A DNA stretch of 64,000 bases from Sphingobacteriaceae bacterium (GCA_947480015.1 CANKBS010000002.1:1-64000), one strand, 5' to 3'; counted from the stretch's first letter, positions 55,020 through 64,000 are shown. A program made the numbers and translations. The notes: generated by a model from the letters alone, not told the origin.

Positions 55020-56543
55020 ATGAATTCAAAATTTCTTTTTGCTGATCTTAAATCAGGAATGGTTGTCTTTCTGGTTGCCCTACCACTTTGTTTGGGTATT
55101 TCGATGGCCTGTGGGGTTCCACTGTTTTCGGGAATTATTGCCGGTTTTATTGGCGGTACCATTATTACCTTATTTAGTGGCGCCAAATACAGCGTATCCG
55201 GTCCCGCAGCAGGATTAACAGCTATTGTAATTAGTTCAATTGCTCAATTAGGTTCTTATCCCTATTTTCTTGCTGCCGTTGTCATTGCAGGCGCCTTACA
55301 AATTATACTTAGTATGATTAAAGCCGGCGGCATTGCCAATTATATTCCCAACGCTGTTATCAAAGGCATGTTGGCGGGCATTGGACTAATCTTGATTCTA
55401 AAACAATTACCCCATTTGGTTGGTTATGATGCCGACCCCGAAGGGGATATGTATTTTATCCAATCCGATGGACACAATTCAGTATCTGATCTTTATTACA
55501 TGCTAAATTTTATTAGTCCAGGAGCCCTAATCATAGGTCTGGTTTCTGTTATTCTCATCTTAATAAGTGAACGAAAGTTTTACAAGAAGGATAAAATCTT
55601 GTCCTTCATTCCGGGTCCATTATTAGTGGTCATTGTTGGAATTTTACTTAACATTTCTTTTTCACCTTATCCATTTCTGCGTGTTGCCGCAGAACATATG
55701 GTAAGTCTCCCTTCTATCGCATCATGGACTGATTTACAAAACAATTTAAGTTTTCCCGACTTTAGTTTGATGGCTAATCAGAATTTTTGGATTATTGTGA
55801 TTACTCTGGCATTGGTGGCTAGTTTAGAAACTTTGCTCGGTATTGAAGCCATTGAAAAACTCGATCCCGATAAAAAACCTATTAATACCAATAAAGAACT
55901 TTTAGCGCAAGGCTTAGGAAATATTTTTACCGGACTTTTAGGTGGTTTACCCTTAACCTCAGTAATTGTAAGAAGTTCGGCAAATATGAATGCCGGTGCA
56001 AAAACCAAATTCTCAATAATCGTTCATGCCCTGTTGTTACTTGGATCTGTAATTTTCTTTCCTAAAATACTAGGCTTCATTCCAAACTCGGTCTTAGCCG
56101 TTATTTTAATCATGACCGGTTATAAACTAGCAAAAGTATCCTTGTTTAAACAACATTTAAAAATGGGATGGGACCAATTTTTACCTTTTATAATTACCAT
56201 TGTAATGATGCTGCTTACCGACCTTTTAAAAGGCGTAACGGCAGGTATTATTTGCTCGCTTTGTTTTATTATTCGAAATAATGTCCGTTCTTCGTTCGAT
56301 ATCATAGAAGAATACATCGATGGTCGCATGAATTACCTCATTAAATTACCTCAACACATTACCTTTTTTAATAAAGGCTTTATGATTAACTATCTAAATA
56401 AACTCGAACACAATTGCCGTGTCATCATCGATGGGTCAATAAACAAGAGTACTGATAAAGATGTGAAAGACGTACTGTCTGATTTTATTGAAACATCAAA
56501 AAACAAAAACATTGAAATACAATTAGTAAAATACACCCTTTAA
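55020..56543 (+). CDS. SulP-family inorganic anion transporter 2
   Basis: The protein has 507 residues: FADLKSGMVVFLVALPLCLGISMACG, GAKYSVSGPAAGLTAIVISS, 12-14 membrane segments and a short C-terminal STAS-like region (RVIIDGSINKSTDKDVKDVL). It is followed after 11 bases by a beta-carbonic anhydrase, the classic pairing of bicarbonate-transporting SulP proteins. It is divergent in sequence from SulP-1, so this is not a recent duplication. Confidence 0.9.
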   Translation: MNSKFLFADLKSGMVVFLVALPLCLGISMACGVPLFSGIIAGFIGGTIITLFSGAKYSVSGPAAGLTAIVISSIAQLGSYPYFLAAVVIAGALQIILSMIKAGGIANYIPNAVIKGMLAGIGLILILKQLPHLVGYDADPEGDMYFIQSDGHNSVSDLYYMLNFISPGALIIGLVSVILILISERKFYKKDKILSFIPGPLLVVIVGILLNISFSPYPFLRVAAEHMVSLPSIASWTDLQNNLSFPDFSLMANQNFWIIVITLALVASLETLLGIEAIEKLDPDKKPINTNKELLAQGLGNIFTGLLGGLPLTSVIVRSSANMNAGAKTKFSIIVHALLLLGSVIFFPKILGFIPNSVLAVILIMTGYKLAKVSLFKQHLKMGWDQFLPFIITIVMMLLTDLLKGVTAGIICSLCFIIRNNVRSSFDIIEEYIDGRMNYLIKLPQHITFFNKGFMINYLNKLEHNCRVIIDGSINKSTDKDVKDVLSDFIETSKNKNIEIQLVKYTL

Positions 56544-56554
56544 AATAAAAAACC

Positions 56555-57196
56555 ATGATAGATATGGATAGCTCATACAAAAGGCTTATTGATGGTAACC
56601 GCCATTTTTCAATGTCAAAAAAATTAGATGATCCTGAATATTTTAAAAAACTATCACTCGGTCAAAAACCCGATTACTTGTGGATAGGTTGTAGCGATAG
56701 TCGCGTACCGGCGAATGAAGTCACCAGCACCGAAAGTGGCGAAATGTTTGTGCATCGTAACATAGCCAATTTGGTGGTGCATACCGATCTCAATTTATTA
56801 AGTGTGGTTGAATATGCGGTTAATGTATTGGAAGTAAAACACATTATTGTATGTGGTCATTACGGTTGTGGGGGTATTCGCGCTGCCATGGGCAACGATT
56901 TACTTGGCTTTGTTGATAATTGGCTGCGAAACATTAAGGATGTTTATTTTAAACACCAAACCGAACTCGAACGAATTTCCGATTTCGAAAAACGAGCCGA
57001 TCGCTTAACCGAACTTAATGTGGTAGAACAAGTGCGTAATTTGGCCAAAACCGGTATCGTGCAAAAAGCTTGGAAAACACGCCAACTGCATTTACATGGC
57101 TGGGTTTATGGCATCAACAGCGGACTCATAACCGACTTAAGTGTCATTCATGATGGTAATGAAGACATCGACGCTATTTATCGCTTTAATCTCTGA
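56555..57196 (+). CDS. can: Beta-class carbonic anhydrase
   Basis: This 213-residue zinc enzyme interconverts CO2 and bicarbonate in the cytoplasm. Zinc ligands are C46, H102 and C105, with the catalytic D48-R50 dyad (CSDSRVPANEV and CGHYGCGG). No signal peptide is seen. It is translated almost continuously with SulP-2, so the two would balance CO2 and bicarbonate after uptake. Confidence 0.95.
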   Translation: MIDMDSSYKRLIDGNRHFSMSKKLDDPEYFKKLSLGQKPDYLWIGCSDSRVPANEVTSTESGEMFVHRNIANLVVHTDLNLLSVVEYAVNVLEVKHIIVCGHYGCGGIRAAMGNDLLGFVDNWLRNIKDVYFKHQTELERISDFEKRADRLTELNVVEQVRNLAKTGIVQKAWKTRQLHLHGWVYGINSGLITDLSVIHDGNEDIDAIYRFNL

Positions 57197-57350
57197 TTTC
57201 AATTTAAAAAATAAAGGTAAATTTGCGGCATGAAATAGCCATGTTTGCCAAAGACAATCAGGACAAATGTTAAGCAAACATTTGAGCCGCTTGGTGCGAA
57301 AGAGATAAACTGGCTATACCATGTGACCATTAAAAAAATATTATCTACAC

Positions 57351-58121
57351 ATGAAAACTGTATTAATTACCGGAAGTACCAGTGGCATAGGTTTAGGCAT
57401 TGCACGTGAATTTGCGAAAACTAAAAAGTACCAAATTATTTTTAATGGTTTGGAAACTAACGGTCCTGATATTGCTGCAAGTATTGGTAAAGAATTCGGC
57501 ATTGACGTGATGTATAGTCCTGCTAACATGTTAAAGCCGGAAGAGCTTCGTAACATGGTTTCGGAAGGCCTTGCGAAATTTGGTAAGATTGATGTGCTTA
57601 TTAACAATGCCGGCATTCAACACGTATCGCCCATCGAAGATTTTCCCGATGATAAGTGGCTGGCAATTATTGGCATCAATTTAAATTCGGCATTCTATTT
57701 ATGTAAAGCCGTTTGGCCGGGTATGAAAGCCAATAAATTTGGAAGAATCATTAATATAGCCTCTGCTCATGGTTTGGTGGCATCTGAATTTAAAAGTGCT
57801 TACGTAGCCAGTAAACATGGAATTGTTGGTTTAACCAAAACATTAGGATTAGAAGGTGCACCTTTTAATATAACCTGTAATGCCATTTGTCCGGGATACG
57901 TAAAAACACCTTTAGTTGAAAAACAAATTGCCGATCAGGCCAAAGCTCATAATTTGTCGGAAGAAGACGTGATAAGCAAAGTGATGTTAATGAAACAGGC
58001 CGTGAAAGAATTTGTGAGTGTGGAAACCTTAGGTCAGATGGCGCTCTTATTGGCCGACGAAAGATCGAACACCATTACCGGAACAGCCTTACCAATTGAC
58101 GGTGGCTGGAATGCTCAATAA
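57351..58121 (+). CDS. 3-hydroxybutyrate dehydrogenase-like short-chain dehydrogenase
   Basis: This 256-residue SDR has GSTSGIGLG (cofactor), NNAGIQHVSPIEDFP, the Ser of IASAHGLVAS and YVASK (catalytic Tyr-Lys), and CPGYVKTPLVEKQI. The last block and the QHV segment are typical of D-3-hydroxybutyrate dehydrogenase, which oxidises 3-hydroxybutyrate to acetoacetate. Another SDR substrate cannot be excluded. The start is 154 bases after the carbonic anhydrase, in its own transcription unit. Confidence 0.85.
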   Translation: MKTVLITGSTSGIGLGIAREFAKTKKYQIIFNGLETNGPDIAASIGKEFGIDVMYSPANMLKPEELRNMVSEGLAKFGKIDVLINNAGIQHVSPIEDFPDDKWLAIIGINLNSAFYLCKAVWPGMKANKFGRIINIASAHGLVASEFKSAYVASKHGIVGLTKTLGLEGAPFNITCNAICPGYVKTPLVEKQIADQAKAHNLSEEDVISKVMLMKQAVKEFVSVETLGQMALLLADERSNTITGTALPIDGGWNAQ

Positions 58122-58490
58122 CTACCAAGGAAAAATGTACATGTACATGACCCGTGACCATTTATAATTTTGAAGAGAAAACAAGGTGATGACACCAACT
58201 ACAAAAAGTGTCATGCTTAATGTAGATAAATTCGGGAAAAAGAAATAACAAATCAAAAAGGTGCTGATGCCTTGAAACACCGCAAAACCGTAACTGAGGT
58301 ACATGGCTCCAATAAAATAACCGGGTTCGCGATCAAATTGATAATTGCAAATCTCGCAATGACTTTTCATAACCGGTAATTTTAAACCGTCCGATTTCTT
58401 CTCAAAAACCTGGCCTGTTCTGCATTTCGGACATTTTTCGGTAAAAATATGAGTCACTAAATTCCCCCCTGGCTTTTTCATATACGACAT
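58122..58490 (-). CDS. DUF983 membrane protein
   Basis: The protein has 122 residues. Two Cys pairs (CPKCRTG and CEICNYQF) resemble a small zinc ribbon. They are followed by EPGYFIGAMYLSYGF and two membrane segments, as in DUF983. The function is unknown. It abuts the convergent SDR gene exactly. Confidence 0.88.
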   Translation of the reverse strand: MSYMKKPGGNLVTHIFTEKCPKCRTGQVFEKKSDGLKLPVMKSHCEICNYQFDREPGYFIGAMYLSYGFAVFQGISTFLICYFFFPNLSTLSMTLFVVGVITLFSLQNYKWSRVMYMYIFPW

Positions 58491-58521
58491 TTAGAATTCA
58501 AAGTTAAGACTATTTTAAACC

Positions 58522-60141
58522 TTATTTCAATTCAATAAAAGAAACATCTTTTTCATTAATCTGATGCTCCTTTAACCACAAGGATAAATTATGGTGCTTT
58601 GGATCGTTATAGGCACCACATAACAATTGATAACAGGTACTTGAATAACCATTCAGCGTATACAGATCCATTTCTTGTGTAGCCAGCATCACATCTAATT
58701 GGTAGCTTTCGAGGCGCAGATTCGTGTTTAGAACGACTACCACCTTAGCCTGGTTTTTATTTTCTTTTAGAATAAGGTTTTTCATGTATTGAGTTCTGCC
58801 AACTCGTATTAATTTTTCAGAACGCACAAAGGGTGGGGTTACCGAAAACAAATTATCGCCAACGACCACAATGGCAAGTAAAAAAATAATAAGGAAATGA
58901 AAACGTTTAAAAAATAAATTAATGTAATACAAACTCATTACTATAAATACAAAATTCAGCACAATCATAAATCGTCCCGGAACCCGCATGCTGCCAAATA
59001 CCGGCCAGTTTTGAAAATACTGAAACAGCGAAAAATGTGATTCGGTTCTGGTGAACAAAGCTATGATCATGAGACAGGCAATGACGGCCATGGTTAGAAG
59101 TGTATTTGTTTTTTTTTGTTTAATCATACAGTATGGCAAGTAGAAAAAGGAAAAAAGAAAACCAAAATAGGTAAAGCCTCCGGCAAAATAATTATGTGTC
59201 CACCAATTTTCAATTTTACCAATAAAATTTCCGCATAAAAAATTCCAGGTAATTGCACTCAAGTCTGGAAAAAAATAACTCGAGCACTGAGGCAAATACG
59301 ATACAATGTTTTCGTACTGTTGTTTACCCAATAAGCGCGACATTTGAAAATAGGGTCCAGCTACCGTTAAAAATAATGCAAACACAGCGCTTAGTAACAC
59401 AAGTGATTTAAGGGCCAGTCCCTTATTCCATTGCTCGAAAAAGTTTTCGCGGTTTTTAGTGCTGATAAAATAAAACACCGACACAAAAAAGAAGAACATG
59501 ACTAAGAAGATGGTAATATAGGCGCTGCAAAAGAATTGCCATAATAAGGCAATGGATAAAACCACTAAGGTTTTAAAATTAGGTTTGCCAATGAATAAAT
59601 AAAAATAAACACAAGCTATGGGTACAAGGAATTTGCAATTAAACTGGAGATGCACGAACTGATTAAAATTATTAATTCCAAAAGCAAACACATAAGCGCC
59701 TAATGCGGCTAAATACGGGCGAAATTTGAATTTACCCAAGGCATAAAAGGCAGCCACAAAATTTAAGATACACGAACTCAACCACCACAACTGATAAGCT
59801 GTTTCGGTGTCTTTACCCATAAAGCGAAATAAAGCATAGAGGGGTAATGAACCAATCATGGAATCGGAAATGGCTACATTGTTTTTTAAAGGATACATAA
59901 AATTGGCCTGCCAAAAGTCGTTCTCCTTTCCAATTAACCAGCGGTAACCATGTTCGAGGATATAATTGATAAAACGGGAATCGCCATAGTCGCCGGGTGT
60001 GTAGGACAAATCGCAACCCAAAATTCGGAAACAGTAATAATAGAGTCCAAAAGAAAATAGTGCCAAGGAGAAAAGGAACTCGGTGCTGATAAAGTTCTTA
60101 ATTGAGAAAGGTTTATTTAGTCGTTTTTCCAAGGCAAACAA
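58522..60141 (-). CDS. Polytopic membrane protein, possibly GT-C glycosyltransferase-like
   Basis: This 539-residue protein has about 11-13 membrane segments. A first periplasmic loop contains an Asp-rich motif (YTPGDYGDSRFINY) after the first segment. GT-C enzymes carry such catalytic acids there, and the ArnT/PMT-like plan with a C-terminal soluble domain (residues ~450-539) fits. No defining family motif was recognised, so the function is open. It is followed on the same strand by the DUF983 gene after a 31-base gap. Confidence 0.6.
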   Translation of the reverse strand: MFALEKRLNKPFSIKNFISTEFLFSLALFSFGLYYYCFRILGCDLSYTPGDYGDSRFINYILEHGYRWLIGKENDFWQANFMYPLKNNVAISDSMIGSLPLYALFRFMGKDTETAYQLWWLSSCILNFVAAFYALGKFKFRPYLAALGAYVFAFGINNFNQFVHLQFNCKFLVPIACVYFYLFIGKPNFKTLVVLSIALLWQFFCSAYITIFLVMFFFFVSVFYFISTKNRENFFEQWNKGLALKSLVLLSAVFALFLTVAGPYFQMSRLLGKQQYENIVSYLPQCSSYFFPDLSAITWNFLCGNFIGKIENWWTHNYFAGGFTYFGFLFSFFYLPYCMIKQKKTNTLLTMAVIACLMIIALFTRTESHFSLFQYFQNWPVFGSMRVPGRFMIVLNFVFIVMSLYYINLFFKRFHFLIIFLLAIVVVGDNLFSVTPPFVRSEKLIRVGRTQYMKNLILKENKNQAKVVVVLNTNLRLESYQLDVMLATQEMDLYTLNGYSSTCYQLLCGAYNDPKHHNLSLWLKEHQINEKDVSFIELK

Positions 60142-60519
60142 AAATAAAAATTAAAATCAATTGGAATGCCTTATGGTTTCAAATAGAAGAACATAAATTG
60201 CGGTTTGATGATATGCATTCCAATCTAAAAACCAAACGGCGTTCTACCCGTTTTAGTATCTTACGCTGTTCTTATTGTCGCAAATTGCGGTATGTTTAGC
60301 AAATCCGGACATGGCATATATCTTGCATATAAGGTCAAAAGCCTTGTTATTACTGGACTTTAAGGAATGTTAATAATTAATTTGCTTAGCAAACAAAGTA
60401 ATTGTATATTTGCACTCCGTTAAACGGAACGTTCATTATCAATTAATTAGACAAAGAGGCGTTTAAAACAGTAAAATGTATTAAATCGGTGAGACAGAAC
60501 ATATAGCATTACGATATAG
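60142..60519. other. Intergenic region, 378 bp, tRNA leader
   Basis: It contains the promoter of the initiator tRNA (60381-60412) and about 100 bases of leader. The earlier part (60142-60380) shows no gene or clear repeat. Confidence 0.6.
60381..60412 (+). promoter_or_regulatory. Promoter of the initiator tRNA gene
   Basis: TTTG (60381-60384), a 20-base spacer and TATATTTG (60405-60412) are an exact Bacteroidota sigma-70-type promoter. The distance to the tRNA is about 107 bases. Confidence 0.8.
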
Positions 60520-60592
<73 letters not shown>

Positions 60593-60594
<2 letters not shown>

Positions 60595-60638
60595 ACAGAA
60601 ACCCTTCAGCTTCGCTGAAGGGTTTTTTATTTTGTGCC
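60593..60638 (+). terminator. tRNA terminator, cassette 1
   Basis: An 11-bp stem (AACCCTTCAGC/GCTGAAGGGTT, loop TTC) is followed by a T-run and then TATTTTGTGCC. The cassette layout CAACAGAAACC, stem-loop, GGTTTTTTATTTTGTGCC recurs twice downstream in inverted orientation. Confidence 0.9.
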
Positions 60639-60664
60639 AAGGCGCAAGCTTGCTTGCAGCTGCA

Positions 60665-60713
60665 GGCACAAAATAAAAAACCTGGGCTTGCGAAGCAAGG
60701 CCGGTTTCTGTTG
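60665..60713 (-). terminator. Inverted terminator cassette 2
   Basis: Read on the minus strand: CAACAGAAACC, an imperfect stem with a TTC loop, then GGTTTTTTATTTTGTGCC. It is the same cassette as after the tRNA, facing the opposite way. Confidence 0.65.
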
Positions 60714-60784
60714 AGTTCCAGCCCCATCTAGGATCAGCGTAGCTAATCCATTCATCACAAGGCGCAAGTTTGCTTGCAGCTGCG

Positions 60785-60834
60785 GGCACAAAATAAAAAA
60801 CCTGGTCTTGCTGCGCAAGACCAGGTTTCTATTG
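60785..60834 (-). terminator. Inverted terminator cassette 3
   Basis: On the minus strand: CAATAGAAACC, a perfect 10-bp stem (CCTGGTCTTG/CAAGACCAGG) and GGTTTTTTATTTTGTGCC. It lies downstream of the minus-strand gene ending at 61007 and could stop its transcription. Confidence 0.7.
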
Positions 60835-61006
60835 AGTTCCAGCCCCATCTAGGATCAGCGTAGCTAATCCATCTCCTAAAACTTATGAAGCAGAAAGGCT
60901 ATTCAATTTTTGAATGGCATTTTGTATTTTATCAATTTGGTATTTTCAGACCATTCGCATCAATGCTAGTCAGATCTATAAAAAGATAGTAATTCTTACC
61001 TCACTC

Positions 61007-61657
61007 CTACTCCACATCCACAAAGCTTCCCAGCATGGTTGCATTTAAATTTTTTGTATTTTCTTCTAAGTAAGTTTGCTGACGTTCGGCAAATCCTTCG
61101 CCTTTTACGCGTCCTTTAATTCGTCCGTATAAACGTTTTACCACCTGCTCCATTTCCGAGTCGGCAGCAATATAAAAGTCTCTTAAAAACTGATGGTCTG
61201 CCGAATCCTTAACCTTGTAAATGAGATCAAAACCAGACTCTGCATTCTCTTTCACTTCAATACGACACTGCCCCTCCTCCCCTATGGCAAATGCAATCGC
61301 ATCGTCAAGACAACTGATGGTATAAGGTGCCGCTGAAAAAGAAAATTCTACCTCAGCCAATAAAATCTCTTCCCAACTGCCTCTGAATACTTCCACTTCA
61401 ATAAATCCTTTGGCACTCGAAAAGTTAGCGTTTATACTAAACTCCTCCTTATCATGCATGGCCAATAAGGTAAGTCCCTTGGCAGCTATGTTTTTAGGGA
61501 CCATCAAACCATTTTCGAGCATGAGTAAATTCATGGACTCACAATGCGCGCCTCTGGTAAGACGTATGAGCACATGTGTTTCGTTTTTAGAGGCGTTTAA
61601 TTTTATACTAAAAGGATTATTACTGTTGATATCGAATCTGATTTTTTTGCTGTTCAC
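61007..61657 (-). CDS. Conserved hypothetical protein, 216 residues
   Basis: This is a soluble protein with no signal or membrane segment, starting MNSKKIRFDINSNNPFSIKLN. It has beta-rich blocks (HVLIRLTRG, FIEVEVFRGSWEEILLAEVEF) and a charged helical C-terminus (RLYGRIKGRVKGEGFAERQQTYLEEN). I recognise no family. It is divergent from era across 111 bases; composition is like the neighbours. Confidence 0.6.
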   Translation of the reverse strand: MNSKKIRFDINSNNPFSIKLNASKNETHVLIRLTRGAHCESMNLLMLENGLMVPKNIAAKGLTLLAMHDKEEFSINANFSSAKGFIEVEVFRGSWEEILLAEVEFSFSAAPYTISCLDDAIAFAIGEEGQCRIEVKENAESGFDLIYKVKDSADHQFLRDFYIAADSEMEQVVKRLYGRIKGRVKGEGFAERQQTYLEENTKNLNATMLGSFVDVE

Positions 61658-61768
61658 GGTGTTTTGTTAATTGATTTGCTGATAAAGGTAGACAAATACA
61701 ACAGAACCCTAGTCTCATTGTAATTGATTAACACCGGAGTTTTAGGAATTTACGTAACTTTACCAGCT

Positions 61769-62656
61769 ATGAATGCTCCAAATACACATAAATCAGGTTT
61801 CGTTAATATTATTGGTTGTCCTAACGTAGGTAAATCTACCCTCATGAATGCCTTAGTGGGCGAACGATTGAGTATTATTACCTCCAAAGCCCAAACCACT
61901 CGTCACCGTATTATGGGCATTGTTAGCGGCGATGATTATCAGATCGTTTTTAGCGACACCCCGGGCATTATGAAACCTTTGTACAAATTGCAGGAGAAAA
62001 TGATGCAGTTTGTGATAACGGCTTTAGCCGATGCCGATTTATTTTTATACATCACCGATGTGTTTGAAGACATCCAATTGGAGGAAGTGTATTTGGCCAA
62101 ACTTCAAAAAACACAAACCCCTATTCTACTCCTAATAAATAAAATTGATATTGCCTCACAACAACAACTGGAAGATTCGATTGTAAAATGGCGCGAACGT
62201 TTGCCAATGGCCGAAATCATGGCCATATCGGCTCTCGAAAAATTTAATATTGATAAGATCATGGGACGCATCATTGAATTGCTCCCTGCCGGAAATGCCT
62301 TTTACGATAAGGAAGAATTCACCGATAAATCGGAACGTTTTTTTGTGAGTGAAATTGTGCGCGAAAAAATATTACTCAACTATAAAAAAGAAATTCCCTA
62401 CAGTGTAGAAGTGATCGTTAATTCATTCAAAGAAGAAGAAAAGATCATTAAAATGCAGGTAGATATTTTAGTGGAACGCGACAGTCAGAAAGGTATTATT
62501 ATTGGCGATAAAGGCACCGCCCTTAAACGCGTGGGGACACAGGCCCGTAAAGACATGGAAGTGTTTTTTAAAAAACAGGTCTACCTCGAATTATTTGTAA
62601 AAGTGGATAAAGACTGGCGTAGTAACGAGAATAGATTAAAAAATTTCGGCTATTAA
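61769..62656 (+). CDS. era: GTPase Era
   Basis: Era, with about 295 residues here, binds 16S rRNA and assists 30S assembly. The GTPase domain has GCPNVGKSTLMN (G1), TTRHRIMG (G2), SDTPGIM (G3) and INKID (G4). The C-terminal KH domain includes KGIIIGDKGTALKRVG. ATG 61769 was chosen because the longer frame lacks homology before MNAPNTHKSG. Confidence 0.96.
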   Translation: MNAPNTHKSGFVNIIGCPNVGKSTLMNALVGERLSIITSKAQTTRHRIMGIVSGDDYQIVFSDTPGIMKPLYKLQEKMMQFVITALADADLFLYITDVFEDIQLEEVYLAKLQKTQTPILLLINKIDIASQQQLEDSIVKWRERLPMAEIMAISALEKFNIDKIMGRIIELLPAGNAFYDKEEFTDKSERFFVSEIVREKILLNYKKEIPYSVEVIVNSFKEEEKIIKMQVDILVERDSQKGIIIGDKGTALKRVGTQARKDMEVFFKKQVYLELFVKVDKDWRSNENRLKNFGY

Positions 62657-62728
62657 TTCCCGACTTCGCTTAGCTTCTTCCAAGATCAGACACGAATTTC
62701 ACCAATTACACAGAATTAGTATCAAATT

Positions 62729-64000
62729 CTAATCAAACTTAAGCGTTTTGATTGGCGTTAATTTGGTAATGATAAGTGTGGGCAATAACAACATAAGGCC
62801 ACAAACCACAAAAGTTCCGGCATTGAGGGCTAAAAAGTACCACCAGTTTATGAGTACCGCTACGTGATCCACATAATAGGTATCGCTGTCTAATTTGGCA
62901 AGTTCAAAATAATATTGAATCAAACACAAACCAATTCCGAGGATATTGCCCCACAGCATGCCTCGACCAATTAACTTGAGGGCAATAAATAAAAATATTT
63001 TCCTTACACTCACATTACTCATGCCCAGTGCTTTTACAAGACCCACCATGTTGGTGCGCTCTAAAATTAAAATGAGCAGGGCCGTAATCATATTCATAGT
63101 GGCCACCAAAATCATCAGGACCACAATAATAATTCCGTTAATATCCAATTTATCTAACCAGATAAAAATATTACTGTAAATCTGCCGCACATTGTTTACG
63201 TTATAGTTATAACCCAATAAATCTTCCACCTGCTCTTGTGCAGTTTCTAGTTCGACATAATCTTTTAAACGAATTTCGTAATTGCCTACCTGACTGCTGT
63301 CCCAATACGAAATCCGTTGAATCTGGCGTATATCAACAATACTAAGACGTTCATCAAAGTCGGCAAAATTGGTTTTAAATACCCCGCAAATGTTTAGTTT
63401 CCTCGACCGCTGTTCGCTTTTTACGATATTTTCACCAATCAACGAATCGTATACTTCATGCTGACTGATAAAGTAGATGATTATTTTACTATTGAGTTTT
63501 AAATTCATTTTCCGGGATAATACTTCCGAAATGAGTATGTCCTTACTGGCCTCATCTGACTTAAACTCCGGTAAGCGACCTTCGATCAAATGTTTTTGAA
63601 TAAAATTAAAATCGTAATCAGCCGTCACCCCTTTCAACAAAATACCTTCATTATCGGTTTCAGTTTTAAGCAAACCGTTTTTAAAAGCGGTGGATTGAAT
63701 GTGTTCAACAAAGGGTAAAGCCTTTAAAAGAGACAGGGTGTCGGTGGCAATGTGAATGGGTTCGGGTTCGTTGCTGGCATTTACATTAATGTTACTTACC
63801 ACAATGTGCGTGGTGAGTCCCGTTATTTTATTTACGATTTCATTTTTAAAACCCAGAACAATGCTTACGGTTAGGAGCATAACACTTATACCTACAGTTA
63901 TGCCAATAATTCCTATTTTTACAATAGGCTTAGAGATGTTACCTTTGTTGTTGCCCGAATCGGAGATGCGGTCGGCTATAAATTTTTCTACGCTCAAACT
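62729..64000 (-). CDS. ABC transporter permease of the LolC/E-MacB type, partial (5' end beyond right edge)
   Basis: About 424 residues are seen. The start codon lies beyond 64000, since the open frame runs to the edge with ...SLSVEKFIADRI, a near-N-terminal block in this family. One membrane segment (IVKIGIIGITVGISVMLLTVSIVLGF), a periplasmic MacB-like domain (~60-250) and an FtsX-type bundle of three segments (DINGIIIVVLMILVATMNMI, LIGRGMLWGNILGIGLCLI, WYFLALNAGTFVVCGLMLLL) form the LolE plan. It would extract lipoproteins from the inner membrane with LolD. No LolD gene is in the window. Confidence 0.88.
   Translation of the reverse strand, partial: SLSVEKFIADRISDSGNNKGNISKPIVKIGIIGITVGISVMLLTVSIVLGFKNEIVNKITGLTTHIVVSNINVNASNEPEPIHIATDTLSLLKALPFVEHIQSTAFKNGLLKTETDNEGILLKGVTADYDFNFIQKHLIEGRLPEFKSDEASKDILISEVLSRKMNLKLNSKIIIYFISQHEVYDSLIGENIVKSEQRSRKLNICGVFKTNFADFDERLSIVDIRQIQRISYWDSSQVGNYEIRLKDYVELETAQEQVEDLLGYNYNVNNVRQIYSNIFIWLDKLDINGIIIVVLMILVATMNMITALLILILERTNMVGLVKALGMSNVSVRKIFLFIALKLIGRGMLWGNILGIGLCLIQYYFELAKLDSDTYYVDHVAVLINWWYFLALNAGTFVVCGLMLLLPTLIITKLTPIKTLKFD

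Larger units (their letters stand above)
60638..60874. repeat. Two tandem 120-base units downstream of tRNA-fMet
   Basis: Each unit starts CAAGGCGCAAG(C/T)TTGCTTG, then has GGCACAAAATAAAAAACC and a stem-loop (in the second unit a perfect 10-bp stem, CCTGGTCTTG/CAAGACCAGG). It ends with GAGTTCCAGCCCCATC plus TAGGATCAGCGTAGC. The stems differ between units while their flanks are conserved. Confidence 0.85.
60595..61006. other. Intergenic region, 412 bp, with terminator cassettes and tandem repeat
   Basis: Besides the tRNA terminator it contains two near-identical 120-base units (60638-60757, 60758-60874) that carry inverted terminator cassettes. From about 60875 to 61006 nothing was recognised. 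Small open frames here follow the repeat and are not accepted as genes. Confidence 0.7.

Noticed and set aside
60638-60874. Possible CRISPR array
   Set aside because: There are only two units of 120 bases with no spacers; the repeats are terminator-like structures.

Overview
The window comes from a member of the Bacteroidota. At least four secreted proteins have signal peptides, and three carry the type IX secretion (T9SS) type-A C-terminal sorting domain with its YPNP-type motif. The T9SS regulator PorX is present. Promoters fit the Bacteroidota pattern TTG/TTTG-N~20-TAnnTTTG, and starts mostly lack Shine-Dalgarno sequences. The MqnP-type UbiA prenyltransferase suggests the futalosine route to menaquinone. 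I cannot place it below phylum.

Layout. 1-5.4 kb: two secreted surface proteins (GEVED type, and a long T9SS cargo with a strong terminator) and an outer-membrane barrel-like protein. 5.5-11.3 kb: pcm, a Gfo/Idh/MocA dehydrogenase, a lipoprotein coupled to a polyprenyl sugar-phosphate transferase, and mqnP. 11.3-11.85 kb, with 9.9-10.1 and 22.2-22.4 kb, holds structured GGGCGCC repeats. 11.85-26.6 kb: housekeeping and conserved genes (tsaE, porX, an HD hydrolase, an M49 dipeptidyl peptidase, a PIN toxin-antitoxin pair, SpoIID/LpxB/SurE, fbp, a ferredoxin-like/GNAT operon, a TIGR01777 epimerase). 26.9-34.3 kb: a kelch-type T9SS protein followed by a Crp/Fnr gene. This junction is split by a ~3.0-kb segment flanked by ~0.3-kb direct repeats, leaving a truncated crp copy and a relic of a sorting-domain tail. 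A pirin gene follows. 34.5-37.7 kb: YceI, ChaN-like and S41 peptidase genes.

37.8-57.2 kb is the most distinctive part: a co-directional block of fourteen genes. It has DabA and DabB (energised inorganic-carbon uptake), two SulP anion transporters and a beta-carbonic anhydrase. Between them lie two outer-membrane porin-like proteins, a CzcCBA-type metal-efflux system whose outer-membrane gene has an in-frame stop, and a BamA/TamA-like barrel. Three small exported or membrane proteins sit immediately upstream of dabA, of SulP-1 and of SulP-2. I read the block as a bicarbonate/CO2 acquisition island with a metal-handling insert. The three small proteins have no function I recognise and are the best candidates for undescribed components.

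57.3-64 kb: a 3-hydroxybutyrate dehydrogenase-like SDR, a DUF983 protein, a large polytopic membrane protein, initiator tRNA-Met with a near-consensus promoter and an unusual set of repeated terminator cassettes, a hypothetical gene, era, and a LolC/E-type ABC permease cut by the right edge. No CRISPR array, rRNA, phage or intact insertion sequence was seen.
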